From contig JAAYCP010000293.1 of assembly GCA_012729695.1 (NCBI GenBank), positions 1 to 37,342 on the forward strand: a stretch of 37,342 bases of DNA. The letters run 5' to 3'. The number at the start of each line of letters is the position of its first letter. Within the stretch, counting starts at the first letter, position 1. The notes under the pieces are model-generated. The model was not told the DNA's origin. It did no database searches and worked only from the letters and a program-made list of their open reading frames with translations. Positions 29,196 through 35,859 of the stretch are shown here, piece after piece. Source of the stretch: Actinomycetales bacterium. GTDB lineage: Bacteria; Actinomycetota; Actinomycetes; Actinomycetales; Dermatophilaceae. The position numbers and the translations under genes were made by a program.

Positions 29196-29830
29196 CGCAG
29201 ATCGAGGTCTCGGCCTGGCTGGCCGCCGGGTACGCCGTGGTCCTGGTGCTCGTGGCGTACGGCATCGACGCCCTTGCCCGGCGCGCTCAGCTCACGCTGA
29301 CCGACCACCATGCCCCCGGCTTCACCTACCACGAGGACCACGACGCCTGGCTGTGCCCGCAGGACCAGTGGCTCTGGCCGCAGTCCTTCGACCCCGACAA
29401 CCGGGTCATGCGCTACCGCGGCAGCCCATCCGTCTGCAACCACTGTCCGGTCAAGGACAGCTGCACCACATCGGACGACGGTCGCGAGATGCGCCGGATG
29501 GTCGACACGTGGCCGGCCTCGGAGTCGGCTCGCTTCCATCGCGGAATTGCCTGTGCTGTAACGGTGCTCGCGATGGTCTGGCCGCTTGCGACGGCTTTCA
29601 CGGTCAACCAGTGGAGTAGCCAGGTGCTGGTTCTCGGGGTGGCTGTCGCCGCTGCCCTGGCATCCCTGCCGTTGTGGTCCCACCTGCGCCACACCCCGGC
29701 CGATCCTCACGGGGTCCTCGTGAAGTCGTTGGACGAGAACCTCGAGGATCGTGCGGCGGCCGCGGCGGCCCTCGCCCGCCGGGCCACCACATACGCCTCC
29801 GACCGAAGGAGTGAAGCCGGCCGTGCCTAG
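29192..29830 (+). CDS. membrane protein with Cys4 motif, function unknown
   Basis: 212 aa, ATGA overlap with the qNOR gene. One N-terminal transmembrane helix (about 8-26), a soluble region (30-115), two further helices (about 117-137 and 142-162), then a charged tail. The soluble region holds Cys55, Cys82, Cys85 and Cys91 (C-x26-C-x2-C-x5-C), able to bind Zn or an iron-sulfur cluster. The segment around WLCPQDQWLW, then MRYRGS, CNHCPVKDSC and GREMRR, resembles the Cys-rich insertion in IS1182-type transposases, but no transposase core is present. I do not recognise a named family. The tight coupling suggests an accessory or electron-transfer role for qNOR. The tail repeats YASDRR from the qNOR tail. 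Confidence 0.8.
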   Translation: MTQIEVSAWLAAGYAVVLVLVAYGIDALARRAQLTLTDHHAPGFTYHEDHDAWLCPQDQWLWPQSFDPDNRVMRYRGSPSVCNHCPVKDSCTTSDDGREMRRMVDTWPASESARFHRGIACAVTVLAMVWPLATAFTVNQWSSQVLVLGVAVAAALASLPLWSHLRHTPADPHGVLVKSLDENLEDRAAAAAALARRATTYASDRRSEAGRA

Positions 29831-30686
29831 CTCTGTGATTGCCGCCATCGTGGTGGTGCTCATCCTCGTCCTGCTCGCCGCGTCTTCCCTGCGGGTGGTG
29901 CGGGAGTACGAGCGGGTGGTGGCGTTCCGCCTCGGCCGCCTGCGCGGCCCGCTCGGGCCCGGCATCGTCGTCATGCTGCCCTTCCTGGACCGGATGGTGC
30001 GGGTCGACCTGCGCGTGGTCACCTTGACGATTCCGCCGCAGGAGGTCATCACGCGCGACAACGTCACGGCGCGCGTCAACGCGGTCGTGATGTTCAAGGT
30101 GGCCGATCCGGTGCGCTCGGTCATGGAGGTGGAGAACCACGCCGTCGCGACCTCGCAGTTCGCGCAGACCACGCTTCGCTCGGTCGTGGGGCGAGCCGAT
30201 CTCGACACCCTCCTCGCGCACCGCGCCGACCTCAACGAGGACCTCGCCCAGTCGATCGCGGCTCAGACCGAGCCGTGGGGGGTGGAGGTCTCCATCGTCG
30301 AGATCAAGGACGTGGAGATCCCGGAGATCATGCAGCGGGCAATGGCGCGCGAGGCTGAGGCGGAACGGGAGCGCCGCGCCAAGGTGATCAGCGCCAGAGG
30401 TGAGCTGCAGGCCTCGCAGGAGCTCCGCGATGCTGCGCTGACGCTCAGTGAGGCACCGGCGTCGCTGCAGCTGCGCTACCTCCAGACCCTCCTGGAGCTG
30501 GGGGCCGACCAGAACTCGACCGTCGTGTTCCCCCTACCGATGGACATCATCGGACCACTGCTCAGCGCCGTGGAGCGGTCCACCTCCGGTCCGTCCGCTC
30601 CGGCGGAGAACAAGCCCATCGAGCCTACGCACAAGCGCGGGCTGGCCGTCGTCGACGATCGCGGGAAGGTGAACCCTGATGAGTGA
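29823..30686 (+). CDS. SPFH/stomatin-like (slipin) protein
   Basis: Band-7 protein that oligomerises at the inner membrane and may organise lipid domains. 287 aa from GTG 29823, with AAGGAG 11 bases upstream and an 8-base overlap with the previous gene; GTG 29811 is another start. One N-terminal helix (5-22), then the SPFH domain: VREYERVVAFRLGRL, GPGIVVMLPFLDR, PPQEVITRDNVTARVNAVV, then the QTTLRSVVGR and LNEDLAQSI regions, and GVEVSIVEIKDVEIP. A coiled-coil stretch rich in Ala, Glu and Arg (165-215) follows. A C-terminal Pro/Lys tail is unusual. Slipins are normally paired with NfeD; none is here. Its place in a qNOR operon is the notable point. Confidence 0.9.
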   Translation: MPSSVIAAIVVVLILVLLAASSLRVVREYERVVAFRLGRLRGPLGPGIVVMLPFLDRMVRVDLRVVTLTIPPQEVITRDNVTARVNAVVMFKVADPVRSVMEVENHAVATSQFAQTTLRSVVGRADLDTLLAHRADLNEDLAQSIAAQTEPWGVEVSIVEIKDVEIPEIMQRAMAREAEAERERRAKVISARGELQASQELRDAALTLSEAPASLQLRYLQTLLELGADQNSTVVFPLPMDIIGPLLSAVERSTSGPSAPAENKPIEPTHKRGLAVVDDRGKVNPDE

Positions 30687-30999
30687 AGACAGCGATCTCA
30701 ATCCCCTCGAGCCCGGCCGCCCGATCCGGCTCGAACCCACGCCACCGGGCTTCTGGATGACCGTGCTCGGTGTCTTCGCGGCAGTGCTGGGCCCGTTCTT
30801 CGGGTTCCTCGTCGGCAGCAGCATGGGGCGTGGAGACGGCGACCCGCTGCTCAGCCCGCTGTACTGGGGACTCTTCGTCGGTGTCGTCGTCGGCGGACTG
30901 GGGGTGATCGCGGCGGTGATCGGTGGACGACGGCTGTGGCTGCACTACCACCGCGAGCACCGTGCCCAGCAGGACGAGGTAGAGGTGCGGGCCTCATGA
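30679..30999 (+). CDS. small membrane protein, two helices
   Basis: 106 aa, 8-base overlap with the slipin gene. A proline-rich cytosolic start, two transmembrane helices (about 25-48 and 62-83, Gly-rich), and a charged His/Arg/Glu tail. No known domain recognised; it lacks the soluble OB domain expected for NfeD. In the same transcript as qNOR, ATGA overlap with the next gene. Function unknown. Confidence 0.75.
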   Translation: MSEDSDLNPLEPGRPIRLEPTPPGFWMTVLGVFAAVLGPFFGFLVGSSMGRGDGDPLLSPLYWGLFVGVVVGGLGVIAAVIGGRRLWLHYHREHRAQQDEVEVRAS

Positions 31000-31439
31000 C
31001 TACCCCCGCGGCTGTCCCGGTTGTCCCGTTGGACCCAGCCCCCACCCGCACCGACCACCGCTCCGAGCGGGCTCCCGACCGCCTCATGAGGCGGGTCCTC
31101 GGCGTCGAGGAACCAGTTCAGCAGCTGGGCGCGGGTGCGAGCCAGGGGGCGCACCGTGCGTTCCGGGTCTCGGTCCTCATCTCGGCGGTGCGGTGCCTCA
31201 TCACGTATGCGCTCGTCCCTGTCCTCGTGCCCGTCCTCAGCCTCTCCGGCTGGGTGGCGGCCCCGATCGGCATCGCGCTGTGCGTGCTCGCCGTCGTCAA
31301 CGGGGTCGTGAGCGTGCGCCGGTTCTGGCGGATCGATCACCCGAAGCGCTGGATGTACACCGCATTCATCGGGGTCGTCTTCATCATCCTCGCGATCGCC
31401 CTCGTCTCGGACCTCGCACGGTTGGGGGTGATGGCATGA
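30996..31439 (+). CDS. small membrane protein, three helices
   Basis: 147 aa, ATGA overlap at both ends. A soluble N-terminal region of about 55 residues, then three predicted helices (57-82, 86-106, 118-138). RFWRIDHPKRWMYTAF between helices two and three is a conspicuous basic/aromatic loop. I recognise no family. Position and overlaps make a membrane complex with the neighbouring products plausible. Function unknown. Confidence 0.75.
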   Translation: MTTPAAVPVVPLDPAPTRTDHRSERAPDRLMRRVLGVEEPVQQLGAGASQGAHRAFRVSVLISAVRCLITYALVPVLVPVLSLSGWVAAPIGIALCVLAVVNGVVSVRRFWRIDHPKRWMYTAFIGVVFIILAIALVSDLARLGVMA

Positions 31440-31615
31440 GTGAGGAAGCTCGACTCGAGTCCGGGTCGCTGCGGCCGGAGCAGGCACTGGACCAGCCGCC
31501 CGGGACCGAGGAGGAGTTCCGACCGAGCGAGTGGGAGAGCGCCTTCCTGAGTATCGCGCTCTTCGGTGGGCTCATCCTCTTCGGAGTCGGCTGCGTCCTG
31601 TTCGGCTGGAACTGA
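31436..31615 (+). CDS. 59-residue single-helix membrane protein
   Basis: Last gene of the qNOR operon, ATGA overlap upstream. An acidic N-terminal half (residues 1-33, with many Glu and Pro) and one C-terminal transmembrane helix (about 36-57) ending at Trp-Asn. The layout recalls small tail-anchored subunits of respiratory oxidases, but no homology can be claimed. Small size makes it easy to miss in automatic annotation; the overlap and SD context support it. Confidence 0.68.
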   Translation: MSEEARLESGSLRPEQALDQPPGTEEEFRPSEWESAFLSIALFGGLILFGVGCVLFGWN

Positions 31616-31627
31616 GTCGCGCACGTC

Positions 31628-31659
31628 CTGAGCCAGCCGCGCCGTCTGCTGGGCCTCAG
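31628..31659. terminator. convergent hairpin between qNOR operon and rarD
   Basis: CTGAG-CCAGC (31628-31637) pairs with GCTGG-gc-CTCAG (31648-31659), giving ten base pairs with a 2-base bulge and a 10-base loop. It lies between two convergent gene ends and covers the rarD stop, so it could end transcription in both directions. No T-tract. Confidence 0.42.
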
Positions 31660-32558
31660 TTCTGGCGGGGGCGCCGACGGTTCAGCATGTCGGCCGTGAG
31701 GATCACGAGGGCGACCCAGACGATCGCGAACCCGATCCAGCGCTCCCGGGTCATCTCCTCGTCGAGGAGCGTGATGGCGACGATGAGCTGCAGCACCGGA
31801 GTGATGAACTGGATGAGGCCGATCGTCGTCAGGGGGACCCGGCGTGCCGCCGCGGCGAAGAGCAGCAGCGGGATGGCGGTGATGACTCCGGCCGAGAGCA
31901 TGAGCAGCGTGTGTCCCGTCCCCTCCCGGCCAAGCGTCGCGCGTCCGGTCAGTTCGGCCCAGGCGATCATGCCAAGGGCGACCGGGACGAGGAGCGAGCT
32001 CTCCAGCGCCAGCCCCCGCATGGCGGTGAGCGACGCCCCGACCGCCTTCTTCACCATCCCGTAGAGCCCGAAGCTGAACGCCAGCACGAGGGCGATGACG
32101 GGCACCGTCCCGGTGGTGATGCTGAGGTAGACCCCGGCCGCAGCGCCGATGCCGACGGCGATCCACTGCATGGTCCGTAGCCGCTCGCCGAAGACGACGA
32201 CTCCCAGGGCAACGGTCACGAGGGGATTGAGGAAGTACCCCAGCGCGGCCTCGGTCGTCCTGCCGCTCACGACGGCGAAGACGTAGGTGCCCCAGTTCCC
32301 AGCGATGAGAGCAGCCGCCGCCAGCATCCCCAGCATGAGCCTGCGGTTGCGCAGCGTCGGCCCGAGCCACTGCAGGTCCCTGCGGAAGATGAGGATGACC
32401 ACGCAGAACACCATCGACCAGAGGATCCGGTGCGCCAGGATCTCGATGGCACCCGATGGCCGCAGGGCGGCGAAGTAGAGCGGGAAGATCCCCCAGATCC
32501 CGTATGCGGTGAGGACGAAGAGGCTGCCGCGCCTCACCTCGTCCACGCCTCTGCTCAC
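31656..32558 (-). CDS. rarD: RarD-type EamA-family transporter
   Basis: Ten-helix inner-membrane protein of the drug/metabolite transporter superfamily. 300 aa, GTG start. The family start LTAYGIWGIFPLYFAAL and the block AHRILWSMVF identify the RarD subgroup, with GNWGTYVFAVVSGRTTEAALGYFLNPL and GLIQFITPVLQL in the two EamA repeats. Substrate is unknown (the name comes from a chloramphenicol-sensitivity phenotype). It lies after korB with a 98-base gap that contains a hairpin, so it is probably separate. The call to the RarD subgroup is strong; function is open. Confidence 0.88.
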   Translation of the reverse strand: MSRGVDEVRRGSLFVLTAYGIWGIFPLYFAALRPSGAIEILAHRILWSMVFCVVILIFRRDLQWLGPTLRNRRLMLGMLAAAALIAGNWGTYVFAVVSGRTTEAALGYFLNPLVTVALGVVVFGERLRTMQWIAVGIGAAAGVYLSITTGTVPVIALVLAFSFGLYGMVKKAVGASLTAMRGLALESSLLVPVALGMIAWAELTGRATLGREGTGHTLLMLSAGVITAIPLLLFAAAARRVPLTTIGLIQFITPVLQLIVAITLLDEEMTRERWIGFAIVWVALVILTADMLNRRRPRQN

Positions 32559-32577
32559 GGGCCGACCTTACGCGCGT

Positions 32578-32602
32578 CGGACCGATCCGGCGCGTCGGTC
32601 CG
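32578..32602 (-). terminator. hairpin downstream of korB
   Basis: CGGACCG (32578-32584) and CGGTCCG (32596-32602) form a 7-bp perfect stem with an 11-base loop, 55 bases beyond the korB stop. It could end the korAB transcript. No T-tract follows on the minus strand, so it is a weak candidate. Confidence 0.38.
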
Positions 32603-32656
32603 CGAGCCGGATGGCGCGCCGGCAGAAGGGGTTGCGGCTTCTCGGGTGAGGTGCTG

Positions 32657-33751
32657 CTACTCGACGGTCCAGGTGTCGTTGCCGCGCAGCAAGGCGTCGA
32701 GGGCGGTGTCGTCGCTGGGGCGGCCGGCGCTCTCGACGGCGGTGGCGATCTGCTCGCGGACCAGGTCGTCGTTGGTGGGGCGGCTGATGCTGCGGAAGAT
32801 GCCCATGGGGACATGCGCCATGGTGCCGTCGTCGAGCCGGGAGAGCGCGAAGGCCGCGGTGGGGTTGGGGTCGGTGGCGTCGTGGATGACGACGGGACGC
32901 CCGGCGGCCTCGGCCTCGGGGACGAAGGTGACCGATCCGTTGGGTTCGCGCACGAGGACCTGGCGGTCGTTCTCGGTGCCGGCGGAGACCGGCTCGCCGT
33001 GGACGAGCTTGACCAGGCGCGCGGCCTGGCTGTCGCGGTCCTTGATGAGCTGGAAGGCGCCGTCGTTGAAGATGGGGCAGTTCTGGTAGATCTCGACGAA
33101 CGCGGCGCCGCGGTGCGAGGCGGCCGCCCGCAGGACCTCGGTGAGGTGGGCCCGGTCGCTGTCCATGGTGCGGGCGACGAAGGTGGCCTCGGCGCCCAGA
33201 GCCAGGGAGAGCGGGTTGAACGGGGTGTCCACCGAGCCCATCGGCGTGGACTTGGTGATCGTCCCGGTCTCGGAGGTCGGGGAGTACTGGCCCTTGGTGA
33301 GTCCGTAGATCTTGTTGTTGAACAGCAGGATCGTGATGTTGACGTTGCGGCGCAGGGCGTGGATGAGGTGGTTGCCGCCGATGGAGAGCGCGTCCCCGTC
33401 GCCGGTGACGACCCACACCGACAGGTCCGGCCGGGAGGTCGCCAGGCCGGTCGCGATCGCGGGAGCGCGGCCGTGGATGGAGTGCATCCCGTAGGTGTCG
33501 AGGTAGTACGGGAACCGTGAGGAGCACCCGATCCCGGAGACGAAGACGATGTTCTCCCGGCGCAGGCCGAGCTCGGGCAGGAAACCTTGCACCGCTGCCA
33601 GCACCGCGTAGTCACCGCAGCCGGGGCACCAGCGGACCTCCTGGTCGGAGGTGAAGTCCTTCTTCGTCAGCGGGAGCTGGCCCTCACCCAGGGTGGGGAC
33701 ATCCGCGACACCGGAGCGAGGCATACCCAGGTCTGTGACGTGACTGGTCAT
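32657..33751 (-). CDS. korB: 2-oxoglutarate:ferredoxin oxidoreductase beta subunit
   Basis: Thiamine-diphosphate subunit that, with KorA, converts 2-oxoglutarate and CoA to succinyl-CoA, reducing ferredoxin. 364 aa. RWCPGCGDYAV (Cys42, Cys45) and IGCSSRFP (Cys76) supply cluster ligands along with a further downstream Cys (YQNCPIF). The diphosphate motif is GDGDALSIGGNHLIHALRRN followed by NNKIYGLTKGQYSPTS. It overlaps korA by ATGA. Length and sequence agree with the oxygen-tolerant KorAB of mycobacteria, where the enzyme is a CO2-dependent alternative to the 2-oxoglutarate dehydrogenase. Confidence 0.95.
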   Translation of the reverse strand: MTSHVTDLGMPRSGVADVPTLGEGQLPLTKKDFTSDQEVRWCPGCGDYAVLAAVQGFLPELGLRRENIVFVSGIGCSSRFPYYLDTYGMHSIHGRAPAIATGLATSRPDLSVWVVTGDGDALSIGGNHLIHALRRNVNITILLFNNKIYGLTKGQYSPTSETGTITKSTPMGSVDTPFNPLSLALGAEATFVARTMDSDRAHLTEVLRAAASHRGAAFVEIYQNCPIFNDGAFQLIKDRDSQAARLVKLVHGEPVSAGTENDRQVLVREPNGSVTFVPEAEAAGRPVVIHDATDPNPTAAFALSRLDDGTMAHVPMGIFRSISRPTNDDLVREQIATAVESAGRPSDDTALDALLRGNDTWTVE

Positions 33752-35646
33752 CGGACGGCTCCTACCGTGGCAGCCGCGGGAGAGGCAGAACCGGCGTCGA
33801 CGGCTGTGGTGATGGCCTCGACCAGCTCGCTGATGGTGAACGGCAGGCCGCGGACCTGGTTGACCGACTGCACGTCGACGAGGTACTCGGCGCGCAGCAG
33901 CAGGGCGAGCTGGCCGGTGTTCATCTCGGGCACCAGGACCCGGGAGTAGGACCGCAGCACCTCGCCGAGGTTGGCGGGGAAGGGGTTGAGGTGGCGCAGA
34001 TGGGCGCGAGCCACCGACAGCCCGAGGGAGCGGGCCTCACGGACGGCAGCGGCGATGGGTCCGTAGGTCGAGCCCCACCCGAGGACGAGCACCTCGGCGT
34101 CGCCGGTCGGGTCGTCGACCTCGATGCCAGGGACGGTGATCCCGGCGACCTTCGCCGCCCGCAGGCGCACCATGAGGTCGTGGTTGTCGGGGTCGTAGGA
34201 GATGTCGCCGGTCAGGTTCGCCTTCTCGATCCCACCGATGCGGTGCTCCAGGCCAGGGGTACCGGGGGCGACCCACGGACGGGCCAGGGTCTCCGGGTCC
34301 CGCTGGTAGGGGTAGAACACCGGCTCGCCGCCGTCGTCGGTGGCGTTCGGTTCGGTCGTGAACTCGACCTTCAGGTCCGGCAGGTCTCGCGCCGAGGGGA
34401 CGCGCCACGGCTCGGAGCCGTTGGCGAGGTAGCCGTCGGAGAGCACGAACACCGGTGTGCGGTAGGTGGTCGCGATCCGCACCGCCTCCATGGCGATGTC
34501 GAAGCAGTCGGCCGGGGACTGGGGAGCCACGATCGGCACTGGCGACTCACCGTTGCGGCCGAACATCGCCTGCAGCAGGTCGGACTGCTCGGTCTTGGTC
34601 GGCAGACCGGTCGAGGGGCCGCCGCGCTGGACATCGACGATGACCAGCGGCAGCTCGAGGGCAGCCGCCAGCCCGATCGTCTCGGACTTCAGCGCGATGC
34701 CGGGACCACTGGTCGTGGTGAGGCCGAGCGCGCCACCGAAGGCAGCGCCGAGCGCCATCCCGATGCCGCCGATCTCGTCCTCGGCCTGCAGCGTCATCAC
34801 GCCGTAGCGCTTCAGGCCGGCGAGCACGTGCAGGATGTCACTGGCCGGGGTGATCGGGTACGAGCCCAGCACCAGCGGCAGACCGCTGCGGTGTGAGGCT
34901 GCGACGAATCCGTAGGCCAGCGCGGTGTTTCCGGTGATGTTGCGGTACGTCCCCGCGGGAGCCGCAGCCGGCGCAACCTCGTAGCGGTGCGCGAACTCCT
35001 CGGTCGTCTCGCCGTAGTGGAGCCCCGCATACAGCGCAGCGAGGTTCGCCGCGAGGATGTCCGGCTTGTCCGAGAACTTGCTCTTCAGGAACGCCTCGGT
35101 GCCCGCCGTCGGGCGGGTGAACATCCACGACAGCAGCCCGAGGGCGAACATGTTCTTCGCCCGTTCCTTCTCCTTGCGGGTCAGGGACTCGAACTCGGCC
35201 AGCGCCTCGACCGTGATAGAGGTCAGCGCCACCGGCCGCACCTGCCAGGAGTCCAGCGACCCGTCCTCGATGGGGTTCGTCGTGTACCCGACCTTGGCCA
35301 GGTTGCGCCGACTGAACTCATCGGTGTTGACGATGATCGTCGCTCCGCGCGGCACATCGGCAAGGTTCGCCTTCAACGCCGCAGGGTTCATCGCCACCAG
35401 CACATCGGGGGCATCACCGGGCGTGAGGACGTCGTGGTCGGCGAAGTGGAGCTGGAAGCTCGAGACCCCGGGCAGAGTGCCCGAGGGAGCGCGGATCTCT
35501 GCCGGGAAGTTCGGCAGAGTCGACAAGTCGTTTCCCAGGGCAGCAGTCTCGGAGGTGAATCGGTCACCCGTGAGCTGCATGCCATCGCCGGAGTCCCCAG
35601 CGAACCGGATCACAACCTTGTCGAGCTGGGCAGGGGTATTGGCCAT
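33748..35646 (-). CDS. korA: 2-oxoglutarate:ferredoxin oxidoreductase alpha subunit (gamma-alpha fusion)
   Basis: 632 aa, carrying the gamma domain (about 1-190, VIRFAGDSGDGMQLTGD) fused to the alpha domain (about 200-632, with NITGNTALAYGFVAASHRSGLPLVLGSYPITPASDILH and GPGIALKSETIGLA). This is the fused form seen in actinobacteria. It has no delta ferredoxin domain, so electrons leave through the beta-subunit cluster. GGGA lies 6 bases before the ATG. Upstream is a 213-base divergent region shared with the MFS gene. The KorAB/MFS pair matches the arrangement around Rv2454c-Rv2456c in Mycobacterium tuberculosis, from memory. Confidence 0.95.
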   Translation of the reverse strand: MANTPAQLDKVVIRFAGDSGDGMQLTGDRFTSETAALGNDLSTLPNFPAEIRAPSGTLPGVSSFQLHFADHDVLTPGDAPDVLVAMNPAALKANLADVPRGATIIVNTDEFSRRNLAKVGYTTNPIEDGSLDSWQVRPVALTSITVEALAEFESLTRKEKERAKNMFALGLLSWMFTRPTAGTEAFLKSKFSDKPDILAANLAALYAGLHYGETTEEFAHRYEVAPAAAPAGTYRNITGNTALAYGFVAASHRSGLPLVLGSYPITPASDILHVLAGLKRYGVMTLQAEDEIGGIGMALGAAFGGALGLTTTSGPGIALKSETIGLAAALELPLVIVDVQRGGPSTGLPTKTEQSDLLQAMFGRNGESPVPIVAPQSPADCFDIAMEAVRIATTYRTPVFVLSDGYLANGSEPWRVPSARDLPDLKVEFTTEPNATDDGGEPVFYPYQRDPETLARPWVAPGTPGLEHRIGGIEKANLTGDISYDPDNHDLMVRLRAAKVAGITVPGIEVDDPTGDAEVLVLGWGSTYGPIAAAVREARSLGLSVARAHLRHLNPFPANLGEVLRSYSRVLVPEMNTGQLALLLRAEYLVDVQSVNQVRGLPFTISELVEAITTAVDAGSASPAAATVGAVR

Positions 35647-35653
35647 GATGTTC

Positions 35654-35668
35654 CCAGTTTACGACTGG
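35654..35668. promoter_or_regulatory. inverted repeat upstream of korA
   Basis: CCAGT (35654-35658) and ACTGG (35664-35668) are separated by 5 bases, a few bases upstream of the korA start on the minus strand, so it lies in the korA leader or promoter. A candidate minus-strand -10 (TATGGT) lies just beyond it. No clear -35. The rest of the 35647-35859 gap holds nothing I can identify except one copy of the GTATGCG heptamer at 35799. Confidence 0.22.
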
Positions 35669-35859
35669 TACACCATAGATTCTCGCGAGTCCAGCGTTTG
35701 GAGCCGTTCGGGCGAGTCGCGGGTGGAACCGGGTTGACCAGGGACGATGTGTTCGCCGGGAGCGGGCCAGGGCTGGGTCGGGAGGACTGGCGCTGCTGGT
35801 ATGCGGGTCGCGGGCTGGCGCGGATGCCCCCGGGGCCAGGGGATCGCTGGGAATGAGAG

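Noticed and set aside
29342..29500. Remnant of an IS1182-family insertion sequence
   Set aside because: The Cys-rich similarity is not accompanied by a transposase core, terminal repeats or target duplication, and the gene is intact and coupled to its neighbours.
30679..30999. NfeD partner of the slipin
   Set aside because: Too short and lacks the C-terminal soluble domain; has two helices and a charged tail only.
31384..33615. 743-codon minus-strand frame through korB, rarD and the qNOR operon end
   Set aside because: Ser/Pro/Arg/Thr-rich shadow that spans three intergenic regions; real genes are in other frames.
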